Positions 34,010 through 45,270 of a stretch of 64,000 nt of DNA are shown here, piece by piece. The DNA comes from Timema cristinae (Eukaryota > Arthropoda > Insecta > Phasmatodea > Timematidae). The DNA lies in assembly GCA_039000515.1 (NCBI GenBank), contig JBCFYV010000001.1, positions 17,461,928-17,525,927 of the forward strand. Direction: 5' to 3'. Position 1 is the stretch's first letter, and each line of letters begins with the position of its first letter. The notes under the pieces were generated by a model that worked only from the letters and a program-made list of their open reading frames with translations, was not told the origin of the DNA and did no database searches. The position numbers were made by a program, and so were the translations under genes.

Positions 34010-34175
34010 TTTTTTTAAAAAAGATTGTTGCTTCGACCCTGAGGGAACCACTTGTTGGAAGGTTGGTCGGCCTGCTCCTGAGATAATAAATCCCTTCTCT
34101 CGCGCGCAACAAAACCCTAACCTCAATTGTTTTGCGCGTAGGAAATCGATGCGTCTTTCTTTATGCGTGGTAATT
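34010..34175. other. Apparently unique GC-richer block
   Basis: GAGGGAACCACTTGTTGGAA, CTCGCGCGCAACAAAACCC and TTTTGCGCGTAGGAAATCG. Open frames exist on both strands across it, neither resembling a known protein. Confidence 0.25.
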
Positions 34176-34980
34176 TGGTCTGTAGCTGATATATATATAT
34201 ATTTTTTCTTTTTACTCGGTGGGTGGGGTAGGTACATAAATGGAGAAAATCATGAAAAACAATCAAGATTAAAGGAACAGGCTGAGCGCTTCTGCTGGAT
34301 AATTTTTATTTAGGAAAAGAACGACTTTTGAATATATCTAAACAAACAGCAATTTTAGTAAAATAATAAATCACTTTTAAATAATATTTTTTTCTTAGAC
34401 ATGTATATATATATATATATTACTTATTTTTTATCTTATGTATTAACGTTCACAATTTGAACCTACTTTGACCGGCACCTCTAACGCTAAACATCCAACT
34501 ATAATTAAAGGAATTTTAATGTATTGACAAAATGATGGATATATGATATGAAGGTGTTTTTAAGGCCTCATTTTGGATTAAATTAAGGATTTTCAATCCA
34601 CTTGAACTATCTTCAGAATTTCAGTGAATTTGAAATTAATTATAAATTTACACTTAACCCAAATGTCCAAGTATAGTGGAGCTATAAATGGTGTTTGAGA
34701 AATTATGAAAATATTTTTTATATCTGTAGAGTAATATGATATATATTATTTCCGAGATATTTCTCAATTTAATTCAACAAATTAACTATTTAAAAAATAA
34801 ATCATAATATTATGCAAAGGCGCAGCTCCTGTCTAGTCTGACGAATCCCAGCTCTGTGTATTGAGAGTTATTACACAATATCTCTCTGCACGAGAGTTTT
34901 GGTAAACTCCCTTTAAATTATTACTGTTCTGCCTTGCTAAATAGTGTGATTAGCTGTGGATAGTCCAGACGGGTAGTAAG

Positions 34981-35160
34981 ATTATTATTATTATTAGCAC
35001 CGCGTCTTACTACTCGTTCGGGTTATACGCACTTACACTAATGTGTAATGGTAGGGTGACTGTGAGATGAAATGAAGGACCTACAGTTTAACGTGGAATC
35101 CGAACCACGGTGGTGGCCTGGCATTCCCCACATTCACAAGATGTCTTGCCAGAGGTGAGG
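34981..35160 (-). mobile_element. SINE type A, 5'-truncated
   Basis: (ATT)n, GCACCGCGTCTTACTACTCG and the body, ending at CTTGCCAGAGGTGAGG. Short SINE-tail-like pieces flank it (CCAGACGGGTAGTAAG at 34965-34980, GTAGTAAGACACG at 35161-35173), suggesting it landed in the tail of an older SINE. Confidence 0.85.
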
Positions 35161-35548
35161 GTAGTAAGACACGTTGCCCACATACTAAATACAAAATCTA
35201 TCGTCATTAAAAAAACAGGACGTATTGAACCTCTTGTCTTCATGAAACGTATCGTTATTCTTTACCTTTAGAGAGAGATAGGGGAGCGGGTAGGCATTGA
35301 GGGGAAAGAAAACGTAAAAAAAAAAAAATCATTCATCCACGCGGTCAAAAGTCGAACTAAATCATCCGGTACATATCACGATCTGCATGACCCCTCTCTC
35401 CATACGTTCCTTTCCCGGCAAATTATCATCCCCTCTTCCTCTTCACTTACCCTTTCCCTGTACTCAAATGTTTGATCATGTTATTTTCTAGTCGCTTGCC
35501 TTCATTTTTTATTTTCATATCTCGTGTTCCCCCCTCCCCTCTCCGTTA

Positions 35549-35551
<3 letters not shown>

Positions 35552-35591
<40 letters not shown>
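35552..35591. repeat. (CA)n microsatellite
   Basis: About 20 CA units; a His/Thr repeat open frame spans it and is spurious. Other simple tracts are (GA)n at 10636-10665, (ATC)n at 45604-45624 and homopolymer G or C at 25847-25859, 46926-46941 and 52135-52150. Confidence 0.9.
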
Positions 35592-35592
<1 letters not shown>

Positions 35593-35967
35593 ACACATAG
35601 CATCCGAAATTATTCAAATATTGGATACTTCTTTTTCCTTGTCCAAATAACGGGTCCTGTTCAAACCATCCCAGACAAGACTTGTTCCTTTATTATCAGT
35701 CTCTCTTTCCTCTCTCTCTCTTATATATATGACTTCCTCCATCTCTTTTCAGATTTACTTTATCAGCTGTACAGTAGTTTTCATCCAACAAAACCGATAA
35801 TTTAATAAATGAATCCAATATAGAGGAAAATTTTCAGGGTCAGGGGGATAGAGGGGTTAGGGAGATGGCTGTCCAGTAATACTGCAGATAGAATTAGGAT
35901 ATCATCTTGTAGCACATGGGACTTTTACATATCTACATATATATGACTGTTTTGGGATGAATTTGTT

Positions 35968-36269
35968 ATTATTATTATTATTAATATTATTATTATTATT
36001 ATTAGCACCGCGTCTTACTACCCGATCGGTTTATACGCACTTACGCTAATGTGTAGTGGTAGGGTGATTGTGAGATGAAATGAAGGACCTACAGTTTAAC
36101 GTGGAATCCGAACCACGGTGGAGGCCTGGCATTCCCCACATTCACAAGATGTCTTGTCAGAGGTGAAGGAAGGGTTTGGAAATCAGATAAATCTGTGCCG
36201 GGACCGAGGATTGAACCCCGGCCGCCAGCATAGAAGTCTGACACCTTACCCCTAGACCACCAGGTCACC
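35968..36269 (-). mobile_element. SINE type A, full length, young
   Basis: An 11-bp perfect target duplication ATGAATTTGTT lies at 35957-35967 and 36270-36280. It carries the variant CCCGATCGGTTTATACG in the tail palindrome, shared only with 37012-37307. Confidence 0.94.
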
Positions 36270-36529
36270 ATGAATTTGTTGCTAAGGGCTGTAATGGAGG
36301 TGTCAGGGAATCGTGAATCTGGTTTATCCCTCGAAATCAAACGTGTGTCATTATCAGCAAGTTACTTACGTAAGTTATTTAGCGTGCACTTTCTGAACCG
36401 ACTGATTATAACAGCACACAAACATTTCTATAAGCGAGAGTGAAAGGGCTTACCAACTTTGCCAGTTAAGGTAATTTCACATACCTTCCAGTGCTCTTTA
36501 ACATCCCACAATAGACTTGAGACAGACGA

Positions 36530-36662
36530 CGGGCTTACTTACCCATGGAAGGAAGTTGTGATATGGATTATTATCGCTTTGGAAAAATTCATTGACCTTG
36601 GTTGGGCTTGAACTCATAGAAATTGTAGCCTGAGGTGGGCACTTTACTACCACAAGACCACT
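36530..36662 (-). repeat. Other tRNA-like retroposon
   Basis: The reverse strand reads AGGAGTGGTCTTGTGGTAGT, with GAGTTCAAGCCC as B box 50 or so bases on. It does not share the SINE A/B/C body or tail. Origin unclear. Confidence 0.5.
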
Positions 36663-37011
36663 CCTATTTACGTACCTGAATACAAATATAAGTCCGACAT
36701 ACAGTATGTTCACTCCTGGAGCAGACTACTAATTCATTTTAATCTTATAGATTAAATAATATTTGGATTATTAATATCGAATATGTTGGTAGTAAATCTA
36801 TTACATATTACGATATTAGGCTAGGTGAAATCTTAGTGTTAGAGTATTGACACCCAAAGCTAAAAGGTACCCGAGTTCGACTCATGTTTGTGTTCTCATT
36901 TCTCATTTGATCTAAATTTGAGCACAATAAGTTAGCAGTTGTTAATATATTTTAATCAACGATATTGAGGGCTTAGCCTATTTTGTTAAGTCGTCCATTA
37001 ATAGAAGTGAC

Positions 37012-37274
37012 GGTGACCTGGTGGTCTAGAGGTAAGGTGTCAGACTTCTGTGCTGGTGGCCGGGGTTCAATCCTCGGTCCCGGCACAGATTTATCAGATT
37101 TCCAAACCTTTCCTTCACCTCTGACAAGACATCTTGTGAATGTGGGGAATGCCAGTTCTCCACCGTGGTTCGGATTCCACGTTAAACTGTAGGTCCTTCA
37201 TTTCATCTCACAATCACCCTACCACTACACATTAGCAAGTGCGTATAAACCGATCGGGTAGTAAGACGCGGTGC

Positions 37275-37307
<33 letters not shown>
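37012..37307 (+). mobile_element. SINE type A, full length, young
   Basis: A perfect 13-bp target duplication TAATAGAAGTGAC at 36999-37011 and 37308-37320. It shares the tail variant AAACCGATCGGGTAG and CACTACACATTAGC with 35968-36269 in opposite orientation, so the two are sister copies about 0.75 kb apart. Confidence 0.94.
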
Positions 37308-37312
<5 letters not shown>

Positions 37313-37864
37313 GAAGTGACAATAAAAAAAGGCAGTTAAACATTCTAACCACAGAAAGGTTAAATTTTATATTTTTATATTTTAAATAAATGATCTGTTA
37401 TTTGCCTGGATAAATTATAGTAGATCATGTTTAGAAGGAATGGAACGTAACCTCTTACCAGTAGAACCATTTAGGAGTCAAACCCAAGCCACCAGGTCAG
37501 AGCCCAACACAATATCCTCGCGTCTAATGACCCCTTCATTTTGTGCGATCGGAGTAAATGTTTGAGAATAAACATTGATAGTATGATATCTAGATTGTGT
37601 GTACATAACAACTGACTGTGTATCCGCGATAAACTAAGAGGGGGGAAGGGGGAAGGGGAAAGGTAAGGGTTTCAGGACAACGCCCACTGATGTTCAAATG
37701 TTCAAACAACCTTAATTACCTTATTGCAAGGTTAATTTCATACACTGTGAAAAAAAAACCCTCACTTTTGTGAGTGTAGGGTGCTGGGGTTCGGAATTAT
37801 GGGGCGGGGTGTTTTGGAGAATCATTACGTGCTCTTTAAATGAAATCGAACAATTATTTTTAAA

Positions 37865-38290
37865 TTAATAATAATAATAATTATTCAAGAGTCAGGCCAA
37901 ATCAATAGTTTGTCACCTCCCGCGTCGCATCAGTGGAGAAGGGCGTGGTCATAGAGCTATTGGCAATGGTCCCCTAAATTTAAGGTCGGCCCAAGAGAGT
38001 GTTTATTGTTGGGCGCCAACTCGTTGGCGATAGTGAGTTTGAACATTAACGAGGAAATTCGTTCAGTCGCCAGATGTAGATATGAAGATCAACACTCCCC
38101 CTCGTAAGGTAAACCAGGATAAATAAGGGACCTCTCGGTCAGGAATAAACTGCTTGGAAGGCAACGAGGTTCCCATTAAACCCATAGGCCTTCATGGGTT
38201 TACCATGATCACATCTGCCATACCTGATAATTCCTAATATAGATGGAGAGTTATCCCAACCCCGGGAAATGGGTTCCTAGGGTCACTGTA
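37865..38290. other. GC-richer unclassified block with a primer-binding-site-like motif
   Basis: It begins after a (TAA)n tract and contains ACCTCCCGCGTCGCATCAGT, GGCGCCAACTCGTTGGCGAT and CCATAGGCCTTCATGG. On the reverse strand TGGCGCCCAACA (38007-38018) resembles the Lys-tRNA primer-binding site of LTR elements, but no LTR pair or gag/pol frame is seen. It could also be the 5' region of a LINE. Confidence 0.4.
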
Positions 38291-38799
38291 ATAGTTAACA
38301 AAACAAATATCGTTCAATAAGCCAGGAGGGCTTACACAAAAAAAATCAGACTATATAAAAAATTATTCCTTATCTCAAATTTAAATTCACACATTACTTT
38401 GGTTAAAATATTTCCAATTAAATGTTTGGTTAAGCCTTCGTCTTAATTTCATTAGACAATAGATTCAAGTTATAAGCATGAATGGAATGTGTGAAGCATA
38501 TAATTATTTAAATAGTGAAAATATAAGTCGAAACATTAATAGGTTAGTTTAAAATAAATAATAAACTACTCTACAATTTTATCACGGAAACAATTTATTT
38601 ACTTTACACATACTTCAGGAAATATAAACATTGGGAGCTGCGAGTGGCCACTGCAAAAAAAATTAAGTAAAGTGCACATCTCAATTAAACCTAACGCTAC
38701 TCTACAATAGGAACAAAAGTCACTTTCTAAAATAGTGCCATCTAAAGTCCATATTTACAAATACTATCGTCTTTGCGAGAAAAAAAAAAGAACACAAAT

Positions 38800-39000
38800 A
38801 TAGCACTTAGTGGTCTCTGCGAGTCCTGCGCGTAACCATACACTTCACGTGGAACTTCAGGGGTGTCCAGTTGGTCGGCCACTTGTGAGTGCCTCTGGTC
38901 ACTAGCCCCGGGTATATAACCAGTGAAGGAGTACCACTGATGTGGTCTATGGTTGACCGTACACAGTCCGAGAACCAAAATCCCGTCCCCAGACGTCGAA
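38800..39000. other. GC-richer block, unclassified
   Basis: GAGTCCTGCGCGTAACCATA to CAGACGTCGAACCCAGACCC, with TATATAA at 38913-38919. No convincing frame. It may belong with the neighbouring blocks to one old element. Confidence 0.3.
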
Positions 39001-39679
39001 CCCAGACCCTACAAACCCCATAAATATGTAGAATGGATCCAACTAAAAATATAATCCCTCTTTACAAAGCTCAATACAATTTAACAGTACCTTCAGAAGT
39101 TATAGATACCACTAACATTCAAAGCCCCCACATTATAGGACTCAAAATTCTAAGTTACTGCTCCAAAGCTGTCTGTCTGGTAATATGAGTACACTAATAA
39201 CAAGCTTAAGTATATAACGTAAATATATTATTTACATAACTATAATCCCTCGCTGCATACAATAACATGTACATAAAGTGTTCTAACTCATCATGTATTT
39301 GTCATAACAGTAGTGCAATTAGAAAAAAAATTATAAGTTATCAATCTAATTCCATACTATGGTAATTAGAAAATTATAAGTGATCAATCCAACTAGTTGA
39401 CATCACATAAATTGATCCTTCAAACATTACCACATAGCTGTCCATTTCAGACACCAATTAGTAGGCCTAACATACTACCGCTTAGAAAGAATGGCATTAA
39501 CCTAATTAACCCTTAACTTAATCACTCAAGAGTAGTTTTAATATTACCCAGCCTCACTCCAAGTAGTTTTCCCCCTTTCCGACCGGCCAATTATTTCACT
39601 ATTATCCCATTAGAACGGGTGCAACTATGTAAACATTACCAGAATAAAATCACCCTGAAAGTTGAAATAGACCGTACAT

Positions 39680-40095
39680 ATGATAAGGATTAATTAGTAT
39701 GAATAGGCCTACCTTACCCCTGCCACAAAACTTCGCTCCAAATCCTCCCCACGGACACAGAGGATCTTCACAACCCAGGCGTTCAAGTCCAACACACGTA
39801 CACACACGAATCCGTATCGTAAAACACTGACTCAAACTCTTCTCATATAACTCAACCACAGTTCACCGCTCAAGTTCTCTCGTAAGCCACGGATAGTTCA
39901 TAGCGCTGTCGGATCTACTGTAGCGCCACGTGGTGTAAGTAGACACCGTTAACGTCCACGCACCCAGGACGTGTCCGACTACTGTGGTCATGCTTCCACA
40001 ATAAAAAAAACTCATTTATTTTGCGGACCAGGCTAAATATCGGAGGAGAGATCCATGGGACGGGAAACGTTACAAGTTTCCTTTGTTGTTGTGTG
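39680..40095 (-). other. GC-richer block, possible promoter/5' exon or LTR on the reverse strand
   Basis: CpG-containing sequence in AT-rich surroundings. On the reverse strand it runs into GGCAGGGGTAAGGTAGG, a donor-like site (near 39710-39720), after a stretch without long frames. Reads as either a 5' untranslated exon or an LTR; neither is proven. Confidence 0.3.
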
Positions 40096-40309
40096 CTCAC
40101 ACATAAAATAACTACAACTTTCCATAATGTATATTTGTAATAAGCTTAGTAATTATTAAAATATATCAAGATTAATTAGTATTGTACGTCTGGGCTAAAT
40201 CATAATTGCTCAGTAGTGGAAAGATTAACCAGCACTAACGTCCAGGAGATGACCGATTGTACTAATAGTACATCCTTTCAGTGGAGGATCTTTCCATGTC
40301 CCGATAAGA

Positions 40310-40735
40310 TGAGGTGATGGTGATAGTGAGTATCAGGGTGATAGCGAGTTAGAGGGTGCTAGAGAGTATGAGGGTAATAGTGAGTATGAGGGTGATAGTG
40401 AGTATTAGGGTGATAGCGAGTATGAGAGAGATAGTGAGTATAAGGGTGATATAGAGTATGAGAGAGATAGTGAGTATGAGAGAGATAGTGAGTATGAGAG
40501 AGATAGTGAGTATGAGGGAGATAGTGAGTATGAGGGTGATATAGAGTATGAGGGTGATATAGAGTATGAGGGTGATATAGAGTATGAGGGTGATATAGAG
40601 TATGAGGGTGATAGTGAGTATGAGGGTGATATAGAGTATGAGGGTGATATAGAGTATGAGGGTGATATAGAGGATGAGGGTGATATAGAGTATGAGGGTG
40701 ATATAGAGTATGAGGGTGATAGTGAGTACGAGGGT
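40310..40735. repeat. 18-bp minisatellite, about 23 units
   Basis: Units GATAGTGAGTATGAGGGT and GATATAGAGTATGAGGGT alternate in blocks, with variant GAGAGATAGTGAGTAT units. Because 18 is a multiple of three, long open frames arise on the reverse strand (repeating hydrophobic or Ser-Pro-Ser-Tyr residues); these are artefacts of the repeat. Confidence 0.92.
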
Positions 40736-40781
40736 GTGGAACAAGTGGAAAACACTTAAAGCTAACTTACTAGTAAGCCTA

Positions 40782-40911
40782 ACTAACCAAACCCTGGTGA
40801 CTGTTGGGGTGGTTCCTCTTTCGGGAAAAGTACCCAAGATAACAGCCGGGAATCGAACCTGGGACCCATAGTCTCGTAGGCAGGTGCATTGAGCACTACA
40901 TCATGGGACCG
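40782..40911 (-). repeat. tRNA-like sequence with perfect B box
   Basis: The reverse strand reads GGTCCCATGATGTAGTGCTC, then AGGTTCGATTCCCGG. The distance fits a tRNA, but no acceptor-stem partner for GGTCCCA is visible, so it is more likely a SINE head or tRNA pseudogene than a working tRNA. It borders the minisatellite. Confidence 0.5.
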
Positions 40912-41283
40912 GTTATCAAAACTGATTGTTTTAACTTTTGTTATTAGGTGTTCTGTATTTCGACAGATCTACATGGAATCGTTCATCATGTCCTATCATT
41001 TTTATATCCTGAAACTTAATCTTATTTCTTTGTTTGAGGTAATCCATCTATCGTATTTGTGGTGGCTTTCTGGTCGCCTCCTCCCTTCCACTTTGCCTTA
41101 TATGACGTCATCCAACAAACAATTTATTCTCATAAAAGTGACCCATTCAGTTGGCATTTCATCGTTTAATCGCTTATTATAAAGATAATAATTAAGGAGA
41201 TACAATATTATCAAAACACTTTTATTTGGATTCTTAATATTGTACTGGAAATGGTAAGCTATTTACCAAGTTAACGAGTTTTG

Positions 41284-41516
41284 ACCAGCTTCGGTGGCCA
41301 CATGATCTCACAGTATACTAGAATGGAAATGACGGGTAGCTCGTGGTTCAAATCTCGGTCAAGTGTATGGAGATTTTTCCAAATTAGTTTTCCATGTTCT
41401 ATTCACGCAAATGTGTGTACATTTCCTCTAAACATAACCTTCCGAATCCCTAAAATCATTAGCGTAGTTAGTACATAAGCGTATATCCTGAATGGGTAGT
41501 AAGACGCGTCCCTAAA
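41284..41516 (+). mobile_element. SINE type C
   Basis: CCAGCTTCGGTGGCCACATG head, B box GGTTCAAATC, body GTTTTCCATGTTCTATTCAC, tail CCTGAATGGGTAGTAAGACG. Confidence 0.83.
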
Positions 41517-41802
41517 CTAAATAATGTTATATTAGTATAGAGCTAGCTACAGGTATATATGAACCAGATAATACTAAACTGAGTTTGTATTATCTTAAAA
41601 TTGATAAAATGGCCAAAACGATTAATTTAAAAGATTAACGGAAAAATTAACATTAACTTACTACAGCAATAGTTTGAATTTTAGCTTAAATAATTCCTGT
41701 ATCAAACAAATGAGTCTATTAAGAGTTTAAATCAATTTAGTCTAAAGATGGTTTAAATGTTTTAAAACATTAATATATTAAAAGGAATAAAAAAAATTTC
41801 TG

Positions 41803-42177
41803 TTAAGGTGTGACAGAAGTGAGTGCTAATAATTTTACAGTTTTTATGCATTACATTTTTTTTGCCAAAATAGATCAAATATTTCTCCAATAGCAACATA
41901 TAGTTTAGTTTTCTGCACATGCTAGTATCAACAAATATTCAATATCTGTCAAGGGTGTCCTGGAATTTTGTCAAAACTTTCTCTCTCTTTTTTTTTAAAA
42001 GGTTTTGACAAAATTCCAGGACACCCTTGACAGATATTCAAGATCTGTTGATGGTTAGCATGTGCAGAAAACTAGACTATGTGGTTACTGAATAAATATT
42101 TGATTTATTTTGGCCAACAATTTCAAATTTTATAAAAACTATAAATATACTTCCGTTCCTTTCTGCCGCACTTTTAA
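41803..42177. mobile_element. TTAA fold-back MITE, subfamily 1
   Basis: TTAAGGTGTGACAGAAGTG at the left and CTTTCTGCCGCACTTTTAA at the right. The central arms (AATATCTGTCAAGGGTGTCC and GGACACCCTTGACAGATATT) are perfectly complementary for 20 bases. Same family as 26801-27170. Confidence 0.88.
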
Positions 42178-42702
42178 GGAAGTGTTGACCCTCATACTTC
42201 CACTCGAACACGCCACTGGGAACCACCTTAAAACCTAGCTTGCATCTCTACTCTAAAAAAGAACGTGGTCTTTAAGTTCAGGAGAGGGGTGGGTGGAACT
42301 TTCCCTCCCCCCCTTCCCACCTCCTTTCCTGACTTTTAAAGCACCTGATACCTCGCTTGTATTACCCCCTTTTTTTAGTAGTGCGCACATGTTTACATAA
42401 AAAAATGAAGATAAACTACAAGTTGTTCTAAACGGTACATTCATATTTTTGTTTCATAAATGTTACATTTTAGATTGTAGAAGGAAAAGCTTATAACTTT
42501 TTTTTTATATAGTCCGATCGTTAGACTGCTTCTGCGCCCCCTCTATTTACCCCCTCACTTCTGCCCCCCTTCCCACACTTGATAGTGTTCAGCTATAGAA
42601 ACTAGATACAATTGGAATTAATTTCTACAACGTTTGGTATTCACTTTATGAAAATAAATCACTGCAAACAACTTTGTAATAAGAATTAATTCAAATTACG
42701 TA
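42178..42702. other. Non-coding DNA with polypyrimidine tracts
   Basis: CCCTCCCCCCCTTCCCACC and CCCCCCTTCCCACAC runs; no gene or repeat family. Confidence 0.5.
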
Positions 42703-43271
42703 CAGTAAAACCTTCTTAGACCCGGCAGTCCAAAATTCTGGATAATCCAAATTCATTTTTCAGAATACGGTGGAAAAATGTAAAACGAATGAAATTTATT
42801 GTACTGTTTAAAAATTTAAAAGAGAATTGTGAGAATCAGTGATATTTGGTAATAAATGCTTAGTATTTTCATTTTGTAGTCAACACAGTGTGTTTTACGC
42901 TAACTACAAATAATTACTGTATACAACTACGGTAACGTGTTATTCCTTCACCTCTGACAAGACATCTTGTGAATGTGGGGAATGCCAGGCCTCCACCGTG
43001 GTTCGGATTCCACGTTAAACTGTAGGTCCTTCATTTCATCTCACAATCACCCTACGATTACACATTAGCGTAAGTGCGTATAACCCGAACTGGTATAAGA
43101 CGCGGTGTAATAATAATAATAAAATAATAAATGAAAATTTGATTAAACTCATTCAACTGTAATTTAAAATTCGTGAAAATACTGTATCCCTGTATTCTCC
43201 CAATTAATCCGTATGTTCGCTAATGCCAGCAAGCTTCAGTTCCAATTAATTCGGATTAAAAGGTTATAGTG
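42703..43271. mobile_element. pogo/Tigger-like non-autonomous element, with a type-A SINE inside
   Basis: The left end, after TA, reads CAGTAAAACCTTCTTAGACC with TCTGGATAATCCAAATTC. The right end inverted reads CACTATAACCTTTTAATCCG. This style of terminus (CAGT.AAACC..TTAATCCG) is typical of pogo/Tigger elements. A 5'-truncated SINE occupies 42942-43130. A related copy lies at 18238-18490. Confidence 0.6.
42942..43130 (+). mobile_element. SINE type A, 5'-truncated, inside a Tigger-like element
   Basis: It begins at CCTTCACCTCTGACAAGAC, lacking the tRNA head, and ends with a shortened tail (AACTGGTATAAGACGCGGTG) and (TAA)n. Confidence 0.87.
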
Positions 43272-44077
43272 TTCTTCAATATTTACGTCATTTAGCTTCA
43301 GGAGATGGCCAAAACTCTCTAAAATACTTTGGTTCACACCCCGGTGTCAACCGATGGGAAATAAAGGAGATTTATATTTCACCAGTGTAGCTCCCAGCTG
43401 CTAATAGCCCCCAGGTAAAAACAGTAGTAGTATATTTATTATTAAAGTAAGCTGTGGGTTCAAAATACACTTGAATAATCTAAATTTCCACAGAGATGAA
43501 AATTTTCTAGTAAATTTTGAATTGGGATAATTTTCCGCTGTAGCACTTATTTACAATCATTATTTATCTACATATTCATGGAAACCATGATATATAATAT
43601 ATAAATTACTATATATTGGTAAATAAAATGTGTATCTTTGGTTAAAAATAATAACACAATCTTACTAAAGAGGTTTGGTGCAACAAATAGTTAGATATCT
43701 GGGAGAGGGGTCGGTCATTTTAAAGTTCTAATCGTGGCGTTAAAGGTAAACATGAGACGTTTTGCTTAGAATTAAATACCAAAAGCTCAAAATCTATGGA
43801 AATTTGATAGTCTTTGACGAGTAAACCTTTAACTAGAAAGTTAATGAGGCCTCACTTTATAAAACCTTTCTCAATAAACATTTTTGATTATTTTTTAGTA
43901 CGTTAATCTGCAGCCAACACTGAAAGTGATCCAATAATATTGATGTAAATGCAATTTTTAAAACTTACTCAATACATATTTAACCATTAAAGGACAAAAT
44001 ATAAGGTATCCTATTTTTCAAACAATGTGTACTATCGTGCACGCCATGTAAACAGCCTAAGGGATTTTATTTTTTTA

Positions 44078-44280
44078 AACACCACGTGTGACCACACGTT
44101 CAGGTTACACCATTATGTACTAATTACGCTAGTGGTTTTAGGATTGAGGAAGGCTATATTTAGATGAAGTGTACTCACATTTGTGTGGAGGGAGACTGGA
44201 AACCACATTTGAAAAAAAAAACCTACCTAAGTAAACCTAACAGAGATTCAAACCTCAATCCCTTCGTCTACTGTGAGGAA
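44078..44280 (-). mobile_element. SINE type C, diverged
   Basis: Tail-side block ACCACACGTTCAGGTTACAC, body GTGTGGAGGGAGACTGGAAA, B box on the reverse strand (GAGGTTTGAATCTC). The head beyond CTACTGTGAGG is lost. Confidence 0.75.
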
Positions 44281-44756
44281 AAACTTGTATCTATCAAAAA
44301 TGACATGAAAGTAGATCTAGTTAACATTATCTGTCATATAAGGTTCTTCATAGGAAAATTAGACTCTACATAGCCCTGTGTGCCATGAGGCATGTTCGCA
44401 TGGTTTACGAACCCTAAGCGGGGATTTTAGTTTTTTTTTTTTTTTTACAACCTTGTTAAATCGCATAAACAAACCTCCTCCTGTTTAAACATTCCCACCC
44501 AAATTTGAAGTTAGGTAACACGGCTACGCTGCGAAGAAGGATGTTTATTTTGACGATTCACTCAAACATTCATTTGTTGGCACAATATATATCACCGTTG
44601 ACGGAGTGTACTTTTCCTTATTTAATAAAGCAATAAATTAATAGCTTAGACCTGTCGTTTTCATCATCGCATTTCTTAAATCATGCTAGAAACAATTTCC
44701 GTCAACAAAATCCCCCCATGTGGGAATCGAATACTAGTTTATAAACCATAAATATC

Positions 44757-45270
44757 CACTTCAGGGACCGAACGGTCTATGACGTCACTCTCGTGTTAGA
44801 CTGACCTTTTGATGACAGAGAGAACCGAGTTAGAATCCTAGTTGGTACTTTTTTATTTTTATTTTATTTTTAGACCCGCGTTTTATTACCTGTTAGGGTT
44901 AAATTCTAATGGTTTTAGGGATAAGGATGGTTATATTTAAATGACGCGTACCTGCATTTGCATGTAAGAAGAGTGGAAAATCATTTTGGAAAAACCGCCC
45001 TCAGAATATCCAACAGAAGATTCGAACCTAGATCTCCTCATAACTGGCAGTCTAGTATACAGTGAAAGTAGCACGTATTGACCACATAGCCACTGGAGTG
45101 GGTAGTCGGGTCTATTGAGAGTGCATTTTCTTAAAATGGTCTTCCACTATCCCACCCCGCAAACATGGGTACACTTCATCTGAATTCTACTTTATTCATC
45201 CCTAACACATTAGAGTAATGATAATATGCGTATAACCCGAAATGTAGTAAGACACGGTGATAAAAAAAAT
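44757..45270 (+). mobile_element. SINE type C split by another type-C SINE
   Basis: 5' part 44757-44855 (GGACCGAACGGTCTATGACG, GAGTTAGAATCC). 3' part 45105-45270 (AAATGGTCTTCCACTATCCC to ACCCGAAATGTAGTAAGACA). The intruder occupies about 44866-45104. Confidence 0.78.
44866..45104 (-). mobile_element. SINE type C inserted in a SINE
   Basis: Tail at left (GACCCGCGTTTTATTACCTG), reverse-strand B box AGGTTCGAATC, head at right (CCACTCCAGTGGCTATGTGG on the reverse strand). Confidence 0.78.

Noticed and set aside
33902..34313. Overlapping 111- and 125-codon frames on both strands
   Set aside because: No recognisable motif and both strands are open, as expected by chance; kept only as a unique GC-richer block.
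40349..40837. 162-codon reverse frame of repeating hydrophobic residues, and a 116-codon Ser/Pro/Tyr repeat frame
   Set aside because: Both arise because the minisatellite unit (18 bp) is divisible by three; no start context or partner exon.
40840..40911. A working tRNA gene
   Set aside because: A perfect B box but no acceptor stem pairing and no convincing anticodon stem.
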